Assembly (NCBI GenBank): GCA_029891345.1
Contig: CM057009.1
Span: forward strand, 304,669,166 to 304,733,165
Length of the DNA: 64,000 bases
Source: Dryococelus australis
Lineage: Eukaryota; Arthropoda; Insecta; Phasmatodea; Phasmatidae
Direction of reading: 5' to 3'
The notes under the pieces: model-generated
What the model was told of the DNA's origin: nothing
Databases searched by the model: none
The model's input: the letters and a program-made list of their open reading frames with translations, nothing else
Made by a program: the position numbers and the translations under genes
In this document: positions 23,086 to 35,200 of the stretch, piece after piece
Layout of the letters: each line of letters begins with the position of its first letter
How positions within the stretch are numbered: the stretch's first letter is position 1

Positions 23086-26000
23086 TAATAAACCCCAAAA
23101 ACGATAGTGGGAAGGCTATGAAGATCAGGGAAATTGTGCGGTAAACAAGTGAAAAATATGTACGTAACCATGCTATTTATTCACGAAAATATGTGAAATA
23201 GCAAAAAGACTTAGCAAAACAATACAGTACCTAAATTTACAATACTACAAGTAGAAGCTACAAATACTGTAGTGGGGAGGGCTATGAAGATAAAGGAAAT
23301 TGAGGTGTTCAATGAATGAGAAAGTTTGTACATTTCGAAGTTGGGCGAGTGATTCGCCGGCTGGATGGGGGGGGGGGGGATGAGGTGTGGTGGATAGGAA
23401 TTGTTTTTGGCCAGTTGGTAGAGAATTCTCCTCTCGGGTCGTGATGGCCGACGACCATTGGCCTGTCCCCATGTCTACGTCTTGATAGATGTTACCAGTT
23501 ATAATACCTTTCCACCAATTCTGTACTACACTCCAATTGCCTCATTTAGTGAGGGATGTTGGCCCTTCTGAAATGCCAGCTAATTCCCGAAGCGTTATTA
23601 TGGCTACCCAACGCCATTATTAAAGACACGTGGTTGATATAAACTTAGAAAAAGTTTAAGTAACCGATAGGTGGTTAATTACAATAAAAACATTGACATA
23701 TCACCAGAATGTATTTAATATAAGTTCTTCCTCATCGGGGCACTGAAGTTACAAAACTGCCATTCTAGCCAGGTGGGCTCTTACACAGATAAAATGGCAG
23801 TAGTTTCTATGATGTTATGTGGTACATTACGCCTCGGTCGTGTAAAAGATGAACCGAGGGTGAGAGACCGAATACTCCGGGCGAGCAATAAACAAAGGTT
23901 ACAGTAAACTAAAGTGAATTAGACAGAATTACATAATGGTTAATGAACAAAGATGAAGAGCCCAGAGCACAACAGCGCGGTGGTGCTCTCAAGAGATCTC
24001 AGATGCTACTCCCTTTTGTTTGGTGTGGAGGTCGCTCACTGGTCGACGCTCTCGCTCAAATATCATGTGACATAATTTTACCTAAGGTGAAACACAATAA
24101 ATGAAATGAAATGGATTCTACAATGCCGATCAGATGTACATATGAATAAACTCTTAAAACAAAGTACAAAAGCACATGTTAAAAATATAAAAATCACACG
24201 TACGACCATACCGCATTGCCATGGCAACCTAACCTCACTATCGACATGTGTAAATTAGCAATAATAACTTGAGAGGGGATGTCCATACGATTTTTTCTTG
24301 TAGCAAAACATGTGAATTCATCTTTGAACAAAAATGTTCAAAACTACTTTTACAATTTTATAGTGACTATTTGCCACGTGGCTGTGTGCACCGGTTCACT
24401 TTGATGCATCGTTTTGGAACATGGTAGGAAAGTCCAGTATTTCAATCCTGCCAGTACTGGTCGAACTCACTTTATGAATATAAAAGAATGGTTTGTAATG
24501 CATAAAAGTTACGCTAATAATTATTAGCAATATTAAAGATACGTCTATGTGTAAAACTAGCCTCGTCTGTGGCCATCCATATAAATACACAAAATGGTGT
24601 GCCTCTAGTGCACGAGATGTCATCAGCTAAATAATTACAGACATGCAAGATTACATTTCACTCACTGAAACAATAAGTATACAAGTACTATGAGATAATT
24701 TGTCTAGTACTTACATGTTTTAGGTAATAAGGAAAAATAAAACAGACATAACAGATGGCACTACATAAAACTGACCCTCAAAAATGTAAACACTAAATGA
24801 AAACAAAAACACATAGTAGTCGGCCTGACACATGTACACTGGTATTCGTGTCAGTATGTAACTGGTAGTGTAACAACCTAATTTCGCATAGTGTGACAAT
24901 GTAATTTCGCATACTCTTGCACACTGATGCACAATGTGGAACATTTAACATTTGTGTCAAAAGAACAGATGACATTTACACTAACACTATCAGATGATAT
25001 ACACATACAAAAATAAACATACACTACACATTCCCTAACAACTGGCATTACCCTAATTACAACTTTATACACCCCTGCACTTGACACATAACACACACGA
25101 CACTGGTTCGCCGACTCAGGTCCTCCACTGTGCTGTTGTGTTGCATTCCTAACATCTCTGTTGGCACGACTTAGTGAATGGCCTGAGGCCTAGGCACTGT
25201 CGACGTCCATTGACATTATACAATTTTAACAATGAGATTTCCTTCCGGTTCAGACCCCTCACCCTTAACAAATTTTCAATTTGTATCAGTAACATTGCCA
25301 ATTGACATGTGCTGCATCCCTCTCCTTAGCCCATTTTTTCAGCCGACCAGTCATAATGTCACCACAGTTAGCATTCATGCTCTTTATTGAGTGCATCGCA
25401 CCTGTCTATCGCCTGTGCGATTCAGTGTAAGTATTATTGTCTTAATTCTGCAGTGTTTGTTTTGTTTTATACAGGTTTATTGTGCACCAGTGTGTCATAT
25501 GATGTGTTTGATGTCTGCTGGGACATTGGAAAAAGGTTAAATGATGTTTTTGGGGCAGTGAAGTGAAGTCGATGATATAATTATACCATGTTTGCACCAG
25601 ACGCCCTCAAGGCGATGTCAATGTAGCTGCTGCATCTCTTAACCTTGTGGTTGTGGACTGTACACCCGGACCAATCTCCTCGCCAATTATGTTGTTGACA
25701 TCTGCCCTGCAAATTACTGCTCTAGATGAATGATCTTTGCTAAACAGTAGCCCATCGGTCGACTATGCACACTTTTCTTGATCTTGGTGGGGAGATTACC
25801 TAGTCATTCAGTTTCGCATAGATGGGCTGTCAGGGCCTTCCACACGCCCATAAAATGCGAAACAATACTTATGAACACCTGCAGATGAAAAGGTTATGTA
25901 AATGTAGTGAGCGGGTATTGAAAAGGCCTGTCCCCTGACATGAATGATGCGACTGTAAATAAAGTAAATACGATTTGATTCACAGACATATTTATTACAG

Positions 26001-26129
26001 AACACTGGGTGAATGTTGAAATAAATTATGACACGTTAAGATTGCACTGTCAAATTAACACACAAATAAAACAAACCAAGCAATATATTTTTTTGCCATA
26101 ACAACAAATAATGTCTGAATTAGGCCTTG
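23086..26129. other. No gene recognised
   Basis: Contains a G run at 23368-23379, a short direct repeat (the TAGTGGGAAGGCTATGAAGAT-like block at 23106 and again at 23269), and an inverted pair TTTCGCAT/ATGCGAAA at 25812 and 25854. A minus-strand stretch at 25800-25250 has a few longer stop-free pieces but no recognisable domain. Nothing can be called with support. Confidence 0.4.
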
Positions 26130-27170
26130 GACTCAGTTAAAAAATAAGTCGGCATATTTCGTCCTCCTCTGCGACGTCTCTGGTCGCCATAGCAACCACT
26201 GGGTGCCCTTGTACATGCTCTGCATCGACACACACTCTCCTCGGCACAGAGTGTGCAGCCCTGCTGTGGTGGCATTGCAGACTACAGCCAGACAAACAGT
26301 CTTAGGGGTGGGAGCATATAGCACACATAGCTGCAGATGAGGACCAGCATGCATAACCGCAGGTGGTACCGCAGCTCCTGTGGCCCTGCAGCACAATGCA
26401 CTACTGGTGGTTGCCCCTTCCTGCTAGGCAACTCCGGGTGTCTGCATTGTTGGCACTGTGGTGGCGATTGTGTCCACCGAAGTGACCACTGAAGCCAAAG
26501 TGAGCTGCCCGACCCACTGCCCTCACTGTTTCCTTCCATGCTCCTGCTCTCGTCCTGCCGAGTTCGCTATTTCCAAGTGCGATCCGGCTGAACAGCCCCC
26601 GAAAACTCACTTGAACCTGCATTAGCATCTTGCGCTTGCTCAACCTGCTTATCAACATGCTCCTCAGGCTTATTCGATGCTCCTGCCCCTCTTTCTCTCC
26701 TTGTATTTGTTCCTTGAGGTTTTACAGGTACCCTGTGGGAAACAATGACACCGGGTATCTCCTGCACAATTTCCTCCTCCTCTATTGCATCTTTTTGAAG
26801 TGCTATTGCATCTTACATTTCGCTCCTCTACTCCTGGAGCTCGTCGACTGTGTTTCCATCCTGCCACAACTCTGATGGTGATCCTTAGTTCGCGCACATG
26901 GGCGGGGAATATGCTAGGTCTCCTCCCTGAGGTGCCACCACACTTTGCGCCTCCTCTTGCTCCTCCCTGAGCTCGACACGGCCTTCGCCATCATGGGGTT
27001 GGGACACATTGGAACTGGCTTCGTTGTCGACGGCACCCAATGCAGCCACCCTTCTCTCGCCCAACTTGCTATCTACATATGACATCTCCTCTTCACTTGC
27101 TTCTATATAAATTATAAATCCACCTCCACTCTTGCTTGCTGATGTGTAAATATTTATCCTCCCACTCACT
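26130..27170 (-). other. Decayed coding-like region, minus strand, possibly retroelement gag
   Basis: The minus strand carries several overlapping stop-free stretches (27169-26885, 26767-26567, 26658-26401, 26539-26282) with higher G+C than the surroundings. They include a Glu/Arg/Gln-rich segment (RVELREEQEEAQS), a basic segment and a Cys/His cluster (CQQCRHPELPSRKG). This order, coiled-coil-like then basic then Cys/His, would suit a retroelement gag, but no defining motif is intact and the frames do not join. Low confidence. Confidence 0.25.
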
Positions 27171-27639
27171 TGCTCCTCTCATGCTAATTCTCCTCCTGCT
27201 CACTTGCTTGCTACTTATGTACATACTCCCCTTTTCTGCTTTGTACATGTACTCCTGTGTCACCTCTTGCACTTACTTGCTACTGTGGTGCATATACACC
27301 CTCCTGTATGCTATGTACATCTTGCTCTTACTTGCTAATATTGGTATTATGGATGATAGTATTTGCTGGAGTAGCGTGATGAACATGAGGTTGACTTGCA
27401 CAATGTTAACATTTTGGTTACTTGGTTGTGACTACGCTAACTCCCTTTCTTCCTTGCGAAATTATGTTTACATTGAACTCCTCCACACTTGCAAAATTAA
27501 AGATACAAACAATGCTGATAACAAACAAAAAATGTGTTCATGTGCTCTCTGCATGCTATTGTTAACGTCGTGATTTCCTTGCAGTTATACGTGTACGGGA
27601 GTTAATTTCAAATCCTGTCTAATGTAATTACTCACTATA

Positions 27640-28543
27640 CATTTTTTTCATGCACTTGTCCACTATTGCTACGAGAATGCTGAGATAATTTTGTGATGTG
27701 CCAGAGAGATACTTGGTTACACTGTCCTTCCTCTGCTCAATTCACCATTTTACTGCATTTGCTTCACAGTGTGGTAATTCATGCGTTCGCTACGAAATTA
27801 TTGCGGCATTCATTAAACCATCTAATTTTCAATTTAACAAATGTATTAAGGCTGCTCTGAATTCAGGTAGAGCCGTCTCAGCAATTACTTCAAGTACTTC
27901 TTGCTTTGGCAATTTTGGATGGAAACGTTAAACAAACTGATTTTTGCGTGTAGTTAAAACAGTTAATGACTCACCCAATTGTTGACCGTCCAGAGTCAAT
28001 CTGCTCTGGACCTGTACAGAGGCAAAGACTCCTCTGAATCGGCACTGGAATGCACGTCGAAACTTCTCCCACTGAAGTCCATAACGGTTGAGAGATGCCC
28101 ACCAAGAATGCACATCTCTGTGGAGTTCCGCTCCGATACAGTTGGTCCATTCATCACGGCTCACCCCGTATCTGGTAAGGCAGGACATACAATGTTCTAA
28201 GAATGCTGCTGGATCTTTCGACGATGTACTTGTAAACGTGGGCAATGTTTGGAATTTGGATAGTGTTTTTGCCATACTCGATCCGGCCGGGTGTTGAGGT
28301 AGGTTGAGCTCAGTGGTTCCGCTTCGAAGCACACTTTCTGTTGTCTGTGGTATTGTTGACATGTATAGATTGATAAGTGGGAAATTTGGAAAAGTTTGCG
28401 GGTTGGTTGGTACCTTTGGAGGGTAGACAGGTGTTGGAAACATTTGCTGTAGTGGCGGGAAAAATGGTATGGGTGGCTGGAATGTGTGCGGGTGACAGGA
28501 GTTTGTTTACACTGGCCACATGCAAGGCAGGAACGTGTGGCAT
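27640..28543 (-). pseudogene. Ty3/gypsy-type gag remnant, copy 2
   Basis: On the minus strand a Pro/Thr-rich leader (28543-28330) is followed by a capsid-like region: TLPTFTSTSSKDPAAFLEHC, LTRYGVSRDEW, GAELHRDVHSWWASLNR, LQWEKFRRAFQCRFRG. These match the retrotransposon gag fold (DP-aFl-h, WW, W-eF-raF--rF). After a break at 27928 a further piece, VLEVIAETALPEFRAALIHL, corresponds to VLETVRQTVLPEF of the other gag at 30593-31270. The two gags are therefore relatives, diverged well before now. No pol follows. Confidence 0.75.
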
Positions 28544-29285
28544 CCCTGCTTCGTGGTGCTCTCCTCCCCTACTTTGCTACCACTCCTCTTCTCTGCTCTG
28601 TGTCGCTCCACCTGTCACAATGTTACCATCCCGTGCCGCTATCACTTGTGAAATGTTACTGTTTACATTTACTGCCACATTGTTATCCCACTATCCTAAC
28701 AAGACCAACACCTGGTCACGTGACGTGTTTGGGGTTACATTCTATATTCGGTTTACGCCCTGCTGGTTTTTGTTGAAGTCGGTTGACACGACAAGCAAAG
28801 AAATGTAAGTCCTAAAACAGATTTGTGTTCCGTGTAACCGATGCATTCTTGGTGATACTTATTTCCACATTGTACACACTGAAGTACAATAGTACCCTGG
28901 CCATTGCATAGCAAATTGTCACAGTATTACGGAAATGCATAATTTGGAAAATGTTCACTTTCATGTTTCATTTACATTGGGAAAATTGGAAAATTTTAAC
29001 TGTCCTGAATCACTTCACTGATACTGTGATTCTTCCACTCACAGATGTCACCGGCGCGGGTATTTGTAGGGCTGGTCTTGCGATGGCATTGGCAATAGGT
29101 CTTATTTTCATTGGTTAGTTGTCCAGCATTTACCATAGGGCGCAAACAATTTGGATACCACAGTTCCAACGAGCTGTCAGTGATCAGGCTAGCCATGCTC
29201 TGTTAGTAAACAAAACCACGTGTGCGGGAGATTCGGATGAACCAACTCAGTCGTGCGATTGGGGTAGAGGGATCGCCCTACCCTC
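28544..29285. other. No gene recognised between two retroelement remnants
   Basis: Separates the end of the pol remnant from the start of gag copy 2. A minus-strand frame at 29196-28996 has three Cys close together (TYCQCHRK) but no assignable domain. It may be the end of the first element or the LTR region of the second; no LTR ends could be fixed. Confidence 0.35.
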
Positions 29286-30060
29286 TCACGGTGTGGCTGG
29301 CCTAGTTACCCTGTGTAGGGTTGTTGACCTGATGCCCAACTGATGTGTGGTGTGCACGAGGAGTTCAGCTGGTACTTGCCAATAGCTTGAACATAATTGA
29401 AAAAATACGTTATTTATTGTGGATCTGAGCAAGCTGAGAGCACTGTTGACATTGATTACTCGTGGTGCAGAACTATTCATTATTAGGGCAACGGTTCGAA
29501 AATAAACACAATAACTCCATTTTGCATATTTATTAGTGGCTAAAGTTATTGCTGAATTATATTTTTTATCAGAGGGCTCGATAACATCATCCCTTAACAT
29601 CTCACTAACCTGTATGTTAATGATGTTGCGGTTATATGGTGTGTAGTCTCTGTGCTGTGCCTACAGTGGCTACTCGTGACTGGTCAGTATAGGATGCTCC
29701 ACAATGCTGATGCGATGTAGTGGGTCCCCACATGAAAACACATTGTTGCGTTCGTTTAAGATGTCTTGTACATCACTTTGAAACTTTTCCTGCACTGTAT
29801 GGTCGAAGTCATGTAGGTTGACGTCTTTCAATATGGTAGACTGATGATATCCCGGGTGGTATACTGTTTTTCTCCGTGTCTTTCCAAAGTGGATCCAGTC
29901 ACGGGAAATCACGATGGAAACTTGCTGGTCATTGAGCCGTGACACTCCCAGAATATATCTTCCCGGAGGTCTGGCATGATAAAAACAGGAAATGCATTAT
30001 TTCATCTCGGATGTTGACATTCACTAATGCAAGGCCGTTAGCTTGTCAATTAAAGACATG
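29286..30060 (-). pseudogene. Ty3/gypsy pol remnant: end of protease and start of reverse transcriptase
   Basis: On the minus strand, about 30060-29880 gives VNVNIRDEIMHFLFLS, then GRYILGVSRLNDQQVSIVIS, which fits the ILG-D-L end of a gypsy protease with the usual Asp changed. An RT entry follows at 29600: SEMLRDDVIEPSDKKYNSA (the EML--GVIEPS-S pattern), then KWSYCVYFRTVAL in place of (W)RFCVDYR-LN, and LCSSYWQVP in place of D---GYWQ. The frame ends at 29286, in RT. Substituted catalytic-region residues and stops make it inactive. It follows gag copy 1 (31270-30330) in the same orientation and is presumably part of the same element. Confidence 0.75.
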
Positions 30061-30329
30061 TTTATGATTGTTGTACTGTGCAGAATTTATTAATTTTTCT
30101 TTAATAAAAATGAGATGCTGCCATTTTCTATAAGTGGCACTATTTAAATAGTATTCATGTTGGCGGGGATGCATAGAAAACTGTCATAGTCTTGAAAAAT
30201 CTGTCAGTGGTAAAGTAATTTCTTGAATTTTGTTGCAGTAGCTCTTCCGTGACTAGTGTGGGTGTCTCCTACCCCTGCCTCTCATTTCCCGATGCTGGGT
30301 TCTCTCTTTCTCTGTATAATGGGCAGTCT

Positions 30330-31270
30330 CAGTGCCAGTCAATTTTCTCACAGGGACAATATCTGCATGGGCGAGGCAGTTGTCGGCCAGCCCTCTCGTT
30401 CTCATGTTGTGCAGGCTGTGTGTTGTTTTGGCACAGATGTCTTCTTGCCCCTGAACTCTCCGCTAGTTTATGCACTGCTGCTCCACTTGTGTGGTCTGAG
30501 GGTGGTAGACCACTAGGCATAATGTTGTTATATTTTTGGCTGCTGGGGGGAGTGGCAGTGTTTACACTCGCTGGACCATGTGGTGATGCTCCTCATTGAT
30601 GCAACTCAGGTGTCACATGAAATCCCAGTGGCTGTCTGTACAACGTTCTCAAACCCATGGTGGATGGTTGGTTGCAAAAATCTCCGAACTCTGGTAGCAC
30701 TGTCTGTCTCACTGTTTCTAACACATCTGCGGTAGCAACATGGGGTAGAATCTGGCGACTTATTTTACCTTTTGTGTGATAAATATTCGTATATTTATAG
30801 TTTGTCGTGTGGATGTTGCCACTCTGTGAAGATGCTGACTTGTGTTTGTATTGGGCCAACGTGCTGGTATTCCGTTTGAAAAAATTCATGATTGAATGTT
30901 TCCAAGTCATTTGAATTTTGGTAATGGTCCTCCACTATACCCGCATGCCACCTGTCAGTTGAGCACCTACGGCACTCGGCTTTTCTTCTACAGTAAGTCT
31001 ATACCATTGCAGTCCTTGCACACACTCGTCGATAAATGCCCATGGGTCTTCTGAGTCCTGTCCCGCAAAGTTTGGCAGAGTTTGTAATCTCGCTGGGGTC
31101 ATCAATGGGATTGCATAGGGAGCTGTATAAGGGCATGGTACACATGGCGAGGATTCAGTAGCATGTTGCTGAGCCGGTAGGCATAACACATTAGGTGTTG
31201 GTGGCAGTAAGGGTACTAAATTTCCTTGTCTGAGTGGCTCAGTCACCTCACATGCCATTGTGGCTTGCAC
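30330..31270 (-). pseudogene. Ty3/gypsy-type gag remnant, copy 1
   Basis: Minus-strand frames give LQTLPNFAGQDSEDPWAFID, then ECVQGLQWYRLTVEEKPSAV and GAQLTGGMRV with a stop, continuing MTWKHSIMNFFKRN and VLETVRQTVLPEFGDF. This is the same order of gag blocks as in copy 2 at 27640-28543. Near 30360-30320 a basic segment leads into CRYCPCEKIDWH and, after a stop, DCP, a degenerate C-C-H-C zinc knuckle of nucleocapsid type. Protease and RT follow at 30060-29286. Confidence 0.72.
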
Positions 31271-32103
31271 TGGTAGTTGTGTGGTTATGTCACTCAGTCT
31301 AGTATGTTGTCTCGTACAGGTCCGACACTGGGGAGGTTATTTCGGAAGTTTCCCCCACTCACAAGTTGTTGTGGTGTGCAGACTGTGGCATCAGTTGTGG
31401 CTGTTGTGACAGATCTCTGTGTCCACAATGGCTTGTAGATGCACTCTTATGTCACACCTACCAGGCACTGCATGGACCCTTATGACAACATGGTCCATTG
31501 GTGTTGAGCGATTTCTATGAGTACGCCCTTGTGCAATGCAGCACTGGTAACACTCATAATGGCCTGTACATGCACTGTTTCTCTCCGCAGTTATTGGTCC
31601 CAGCAACACATGCAAGACATCAAATTATGCTCTGGTCCTTCATTTTATTATGTACGAAAGTCCAGTTGATTGAATGCACTGTGTTGGCATAGATACTATT
31701 GAAGTGTGTCCTTGAAGTTATCTGCAGATGATTGCTGTTGGCTTTTACTTTGAAAATGTTCGCTGTCCTTCACCTTTCCACAATTTCTACACAAATTACA
31801 TTCACGTACACATTTACTTGGTTTCATGACTTGGTTGCATGGTTACTCTGAGATCTTCAAGGGTGCTATGCACCTCTTGTGTTTGTTGTGGCTAGTGCAG
31901 TGGCTGGTCGATCATGTGCTCCATCCCCCCTGCCTGCTGTACACTGTGCAGACAACTGGGAGAATCAGTGGAAAGAGTGGTGGAAAAAACGTCCCTGGTA
32001 CAGTTCCTAGAATCCGATGCCAACAATGGTATATTCCTCGCACTCCATGTTCGCCAAAAACGGAAAATGGCTGTTCCTAAACTGGTCACCCATGTGGCCA
32101 TAT
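31271..32103. other. Upstream flank of gag copy 1, nothing recognised
   Basis: Would hold the 5' part of the gypsy element (leader, LTR) read on the minus strand. No LTR pair could be recognised. Confidence 0.35.
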
Positions 32104-32291
32104 CGTTAAGCCACATGGAGGGGCACCAAGTGACGAACAGGAGATTGGCATTCGAAAAGCAAGTTCGCTTTAGCCACACAAACGTGTGCCAATTGACAGG
32201 GAGGACACTGGTTTCTTAAAAACAAGCCCGATTTAGCCACATAGAGGGGTACCAATTGATGCCTAGCGGGGATCAGCGTAGTGAAGCCCAA
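32104..32291. repeat. Tandem repeat, three units of 62-63 bp
   Basis: Units start at 32104, 32166 and 32229 with CG(T/C/A)TTTAGCCACA(T)(G/A) and share GTACCAATTGA-like and A-AAGC endings. A related single piece, GCCACATAGAAGGGTGACAC, occurs at 35208. Confidence 0.78.
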
Positions 32292-35200
32292 GTGCGAGCA
32301 GTACGATTGACTGGTAACAGGATGGTCATAGGTCTCGATGTGAGTTATAAATGTCTGGAGGGTGCTAGCTAACCAATGAGGGGGTCCACTTGCATCAATA
32401 CGAGACTCTTGATGTGGACCATTGTCGAAAAGCCCACGCTAAATCACCCAGTATCCAATTGTGTCTGAATACGACGATGTTATAAAAGTGATATATACTC
32501 GCATAAACAGTAATATTCAGTACTCGAGCTTGGATATTTTGACTTCTCAACATGCCTTACAAAACACTGAGATACACTTCAAGGCAAATACACATTCAGC
32601 TCTCAAGAACTTATGTTGTCGTAAACATGTGACGGGTATTTGGCGAATATAAGGTATGACGGCGTTAAACCTCCTCGAAAAGCGAGAATACATATACTCA
32701 AACATATCTGTTCAATAAAATTGATGATTATTCAACACTGATACAGGATTTAAAAACATAACCTGACATGCGACTCAAAGCTCTGCATAGGCCTAAACTG
32801 CTAAAGCGTCGTAGATGTAGTGAAAATCTTTAAGTAATAAATATACTGGAGGGGCCCTGTTTCTGCTCCAGATGGGTGGTACACTCGGAGGTTGCACGAG
32901 AGAAATAAAAATGTTCCATTACAATAAACTCTATTATAATTACATGATGAGTGGTAAGATACTTCACCTCCAAGTTGCGCAAACGTGACATGCCTCGACG
33001 CCCGTTGAACCAAGACTGAAGGGGTTGTTGTGGCATGGGTGATGCCTGTAATTGTTGCCGTGCGAGAACAAATATGTCCCTGGATAAATTTTTTATATGA
33101 ATGATTATAAATATAAACCTGGATTAAACACATATTATTTTGCATGTAGTGCAGGACACTTAAACAGAGCATCAATACAATATATAAAAGTTATGTGTGA
33201 CTGATTTTTATATATTAACAATTTTTTGCAAATTAAATTTTTCTATGAGGTGTAAGAGAAAAACATACATACCCATGAACTTTGTAATTAAGTAGTTAGT
33301 ATTAATTTTATGCTTTACAATTGATTGTACTAATTTTACTAAATACTTTTAAGTAATTTTGTTTTGTGCATCATACTACAGACATCAACATGCCAACTTG
33401 AATAATTTATAATATTGATTTCATAATAGGGCTCATTGCTAGTCCAGAAGTTCCCTTATTTTTTGTGATTCTAAAGCAGTAAGCACTTTTGCATAATAAT
33501 GCAGGATGGCCAAGATCTACATGACCACGTGGTCAGCAATTTGACCCTTCACTGCTATGCTAGTTTAATTGGAATTACATTACATTCATTTATTGAGCGA
33601 TATGTTATTATTTGGCTAATTTTTCTATTTGTACCATTGCAATTTACAGCTGGTATAAAAATGTATGCCTTTTGGCATCAATAGATTTTTCACTGTGACT
33701 TGGGCTCGTGTCCCTCGCCTCCTAAGACAGTTTTCCTGGCTAAGCACTAAATCCAGCACAGTTAGCAAGCCACTCTATATTGATGTGGTGTGTGTGTATG
33801 TAAAGCACCCGTGCACTTTGTGAAGTGAGTGTAACAAATACAATGATATGACTGGCAAATGCTTGTGCACCCCAGTGGAGAGTGGTCCACATGAGTGCCA
33901 ACAATGCAGTGTAAAAAGTCCTACCAGGCAAAATGGCGTAACGGCAGATGCTGTACTAACAATTAATAATAAAATGGTGTAACCAGAAGTCCTGAAATAA
34001 AGCCTGGCATGGAGTGTTATGATCAAGGGTCATAATTGCCATGTGTTGTTTCACCTCATGTGTGTTCATCCCAATTTCATTCCATTGCAGTGTTCAGTGT
34101 TTTATTGTGTTATAATTTATGTAAGTATAATTTATGTATTAAGCATTTAGCAGGTAAGCAATGGTTTCATAATAATAAATGTTGTTTGCAAGGTTCCAAG
34201 GAAGTAGTGCCCACTTGGTGCACTCGCCCTTACCAGGGTCGGTTAGGCATCAAGCCAGTCACAGTAGTAGCATCTGAGAAATCGAGCGGGCAAGGTTGCG
34301 TTCGTGCACACTCCAGCTGCCAACATTTTTTGATCAATCACTTCACTACAATAGTTATTAATTAATTAGAACCATTTTAACTGCTGCGGGAGACACCTGC
34401 CTCTCTCCCCAGTGCTTTGCATTGATCCCAGGAAGAATAACTAGCACATAATTGTCTGGTCTTTGGTCAATTTTCTGCAGTGTAGCCTTACTGGTGCGCT
34501 GTGCCAGGTTATCAATATATGCTATTCCAGTATGCTACTCCACATTGGAATGTTAATAAAGCCACGGAATATGCATATGAACAGCGAAACTGCATATTAT
34601 TTATATGTTTAACCGCAAGGTTTGTCAGGACACTGGCCCATAAAATACCTGCTACATGTAATTATTGCATAACTACAGTATCTGAGGTATGTGGTTAAAC
34701 AATAGGCCATGAGTTTGAAACCTTCCAATAGTATGTTGTTACAGTTACAGCATTTAACCCCCCTTAAGAGGTAATGCTACATCTGGAGATCCACAGAGTT
34801 TGTTCTACGAGAAATCATAGCATCACCAGCACCTGAATAATGCCTGGCACCTACCGGGTAAATAATCACAACACCTTCCAACCAATAACCTCACTGCCCT
34901 TCCAATGTACAATCACCCCTTGACACCTACACATGGCATCAGATTGACTTGGCTAAGAGTGTGGCGAACTCGAACTGCCTTTTATATCATAATTTAACCC
35001 TGTCTCATCTCACAGCCGGTGCCAACTGATTCATTTAATGAGAGGGCTGGTGATGGCCTCCAGCAGTGCACGGCATGGCCAGCTCTATACTGCAGAAAGT
35101 TCTTAGCTGGACCACTAGATAGTGCACACAGGTCGACAAGGACTTGATTGCTAGCCGCAGATGGTGTCAGGTTCCTCAGGCTGGGAGTTTTAATAACAAA

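Noticed and set aside
26785..28808. Several + strand frames of 60-145 codons
   Set aside because: Mostly antisense of the minus-strand gag remnants, or short Leu/Cys-rich frames without motifs.
30061..30327. Intact zinc-knuckle and protease active site for the gypsy element
   Set aside because: The last Cys of the knuckle is behind a stop and no DTG/DSG motif could be found between gag and the ILG segment.
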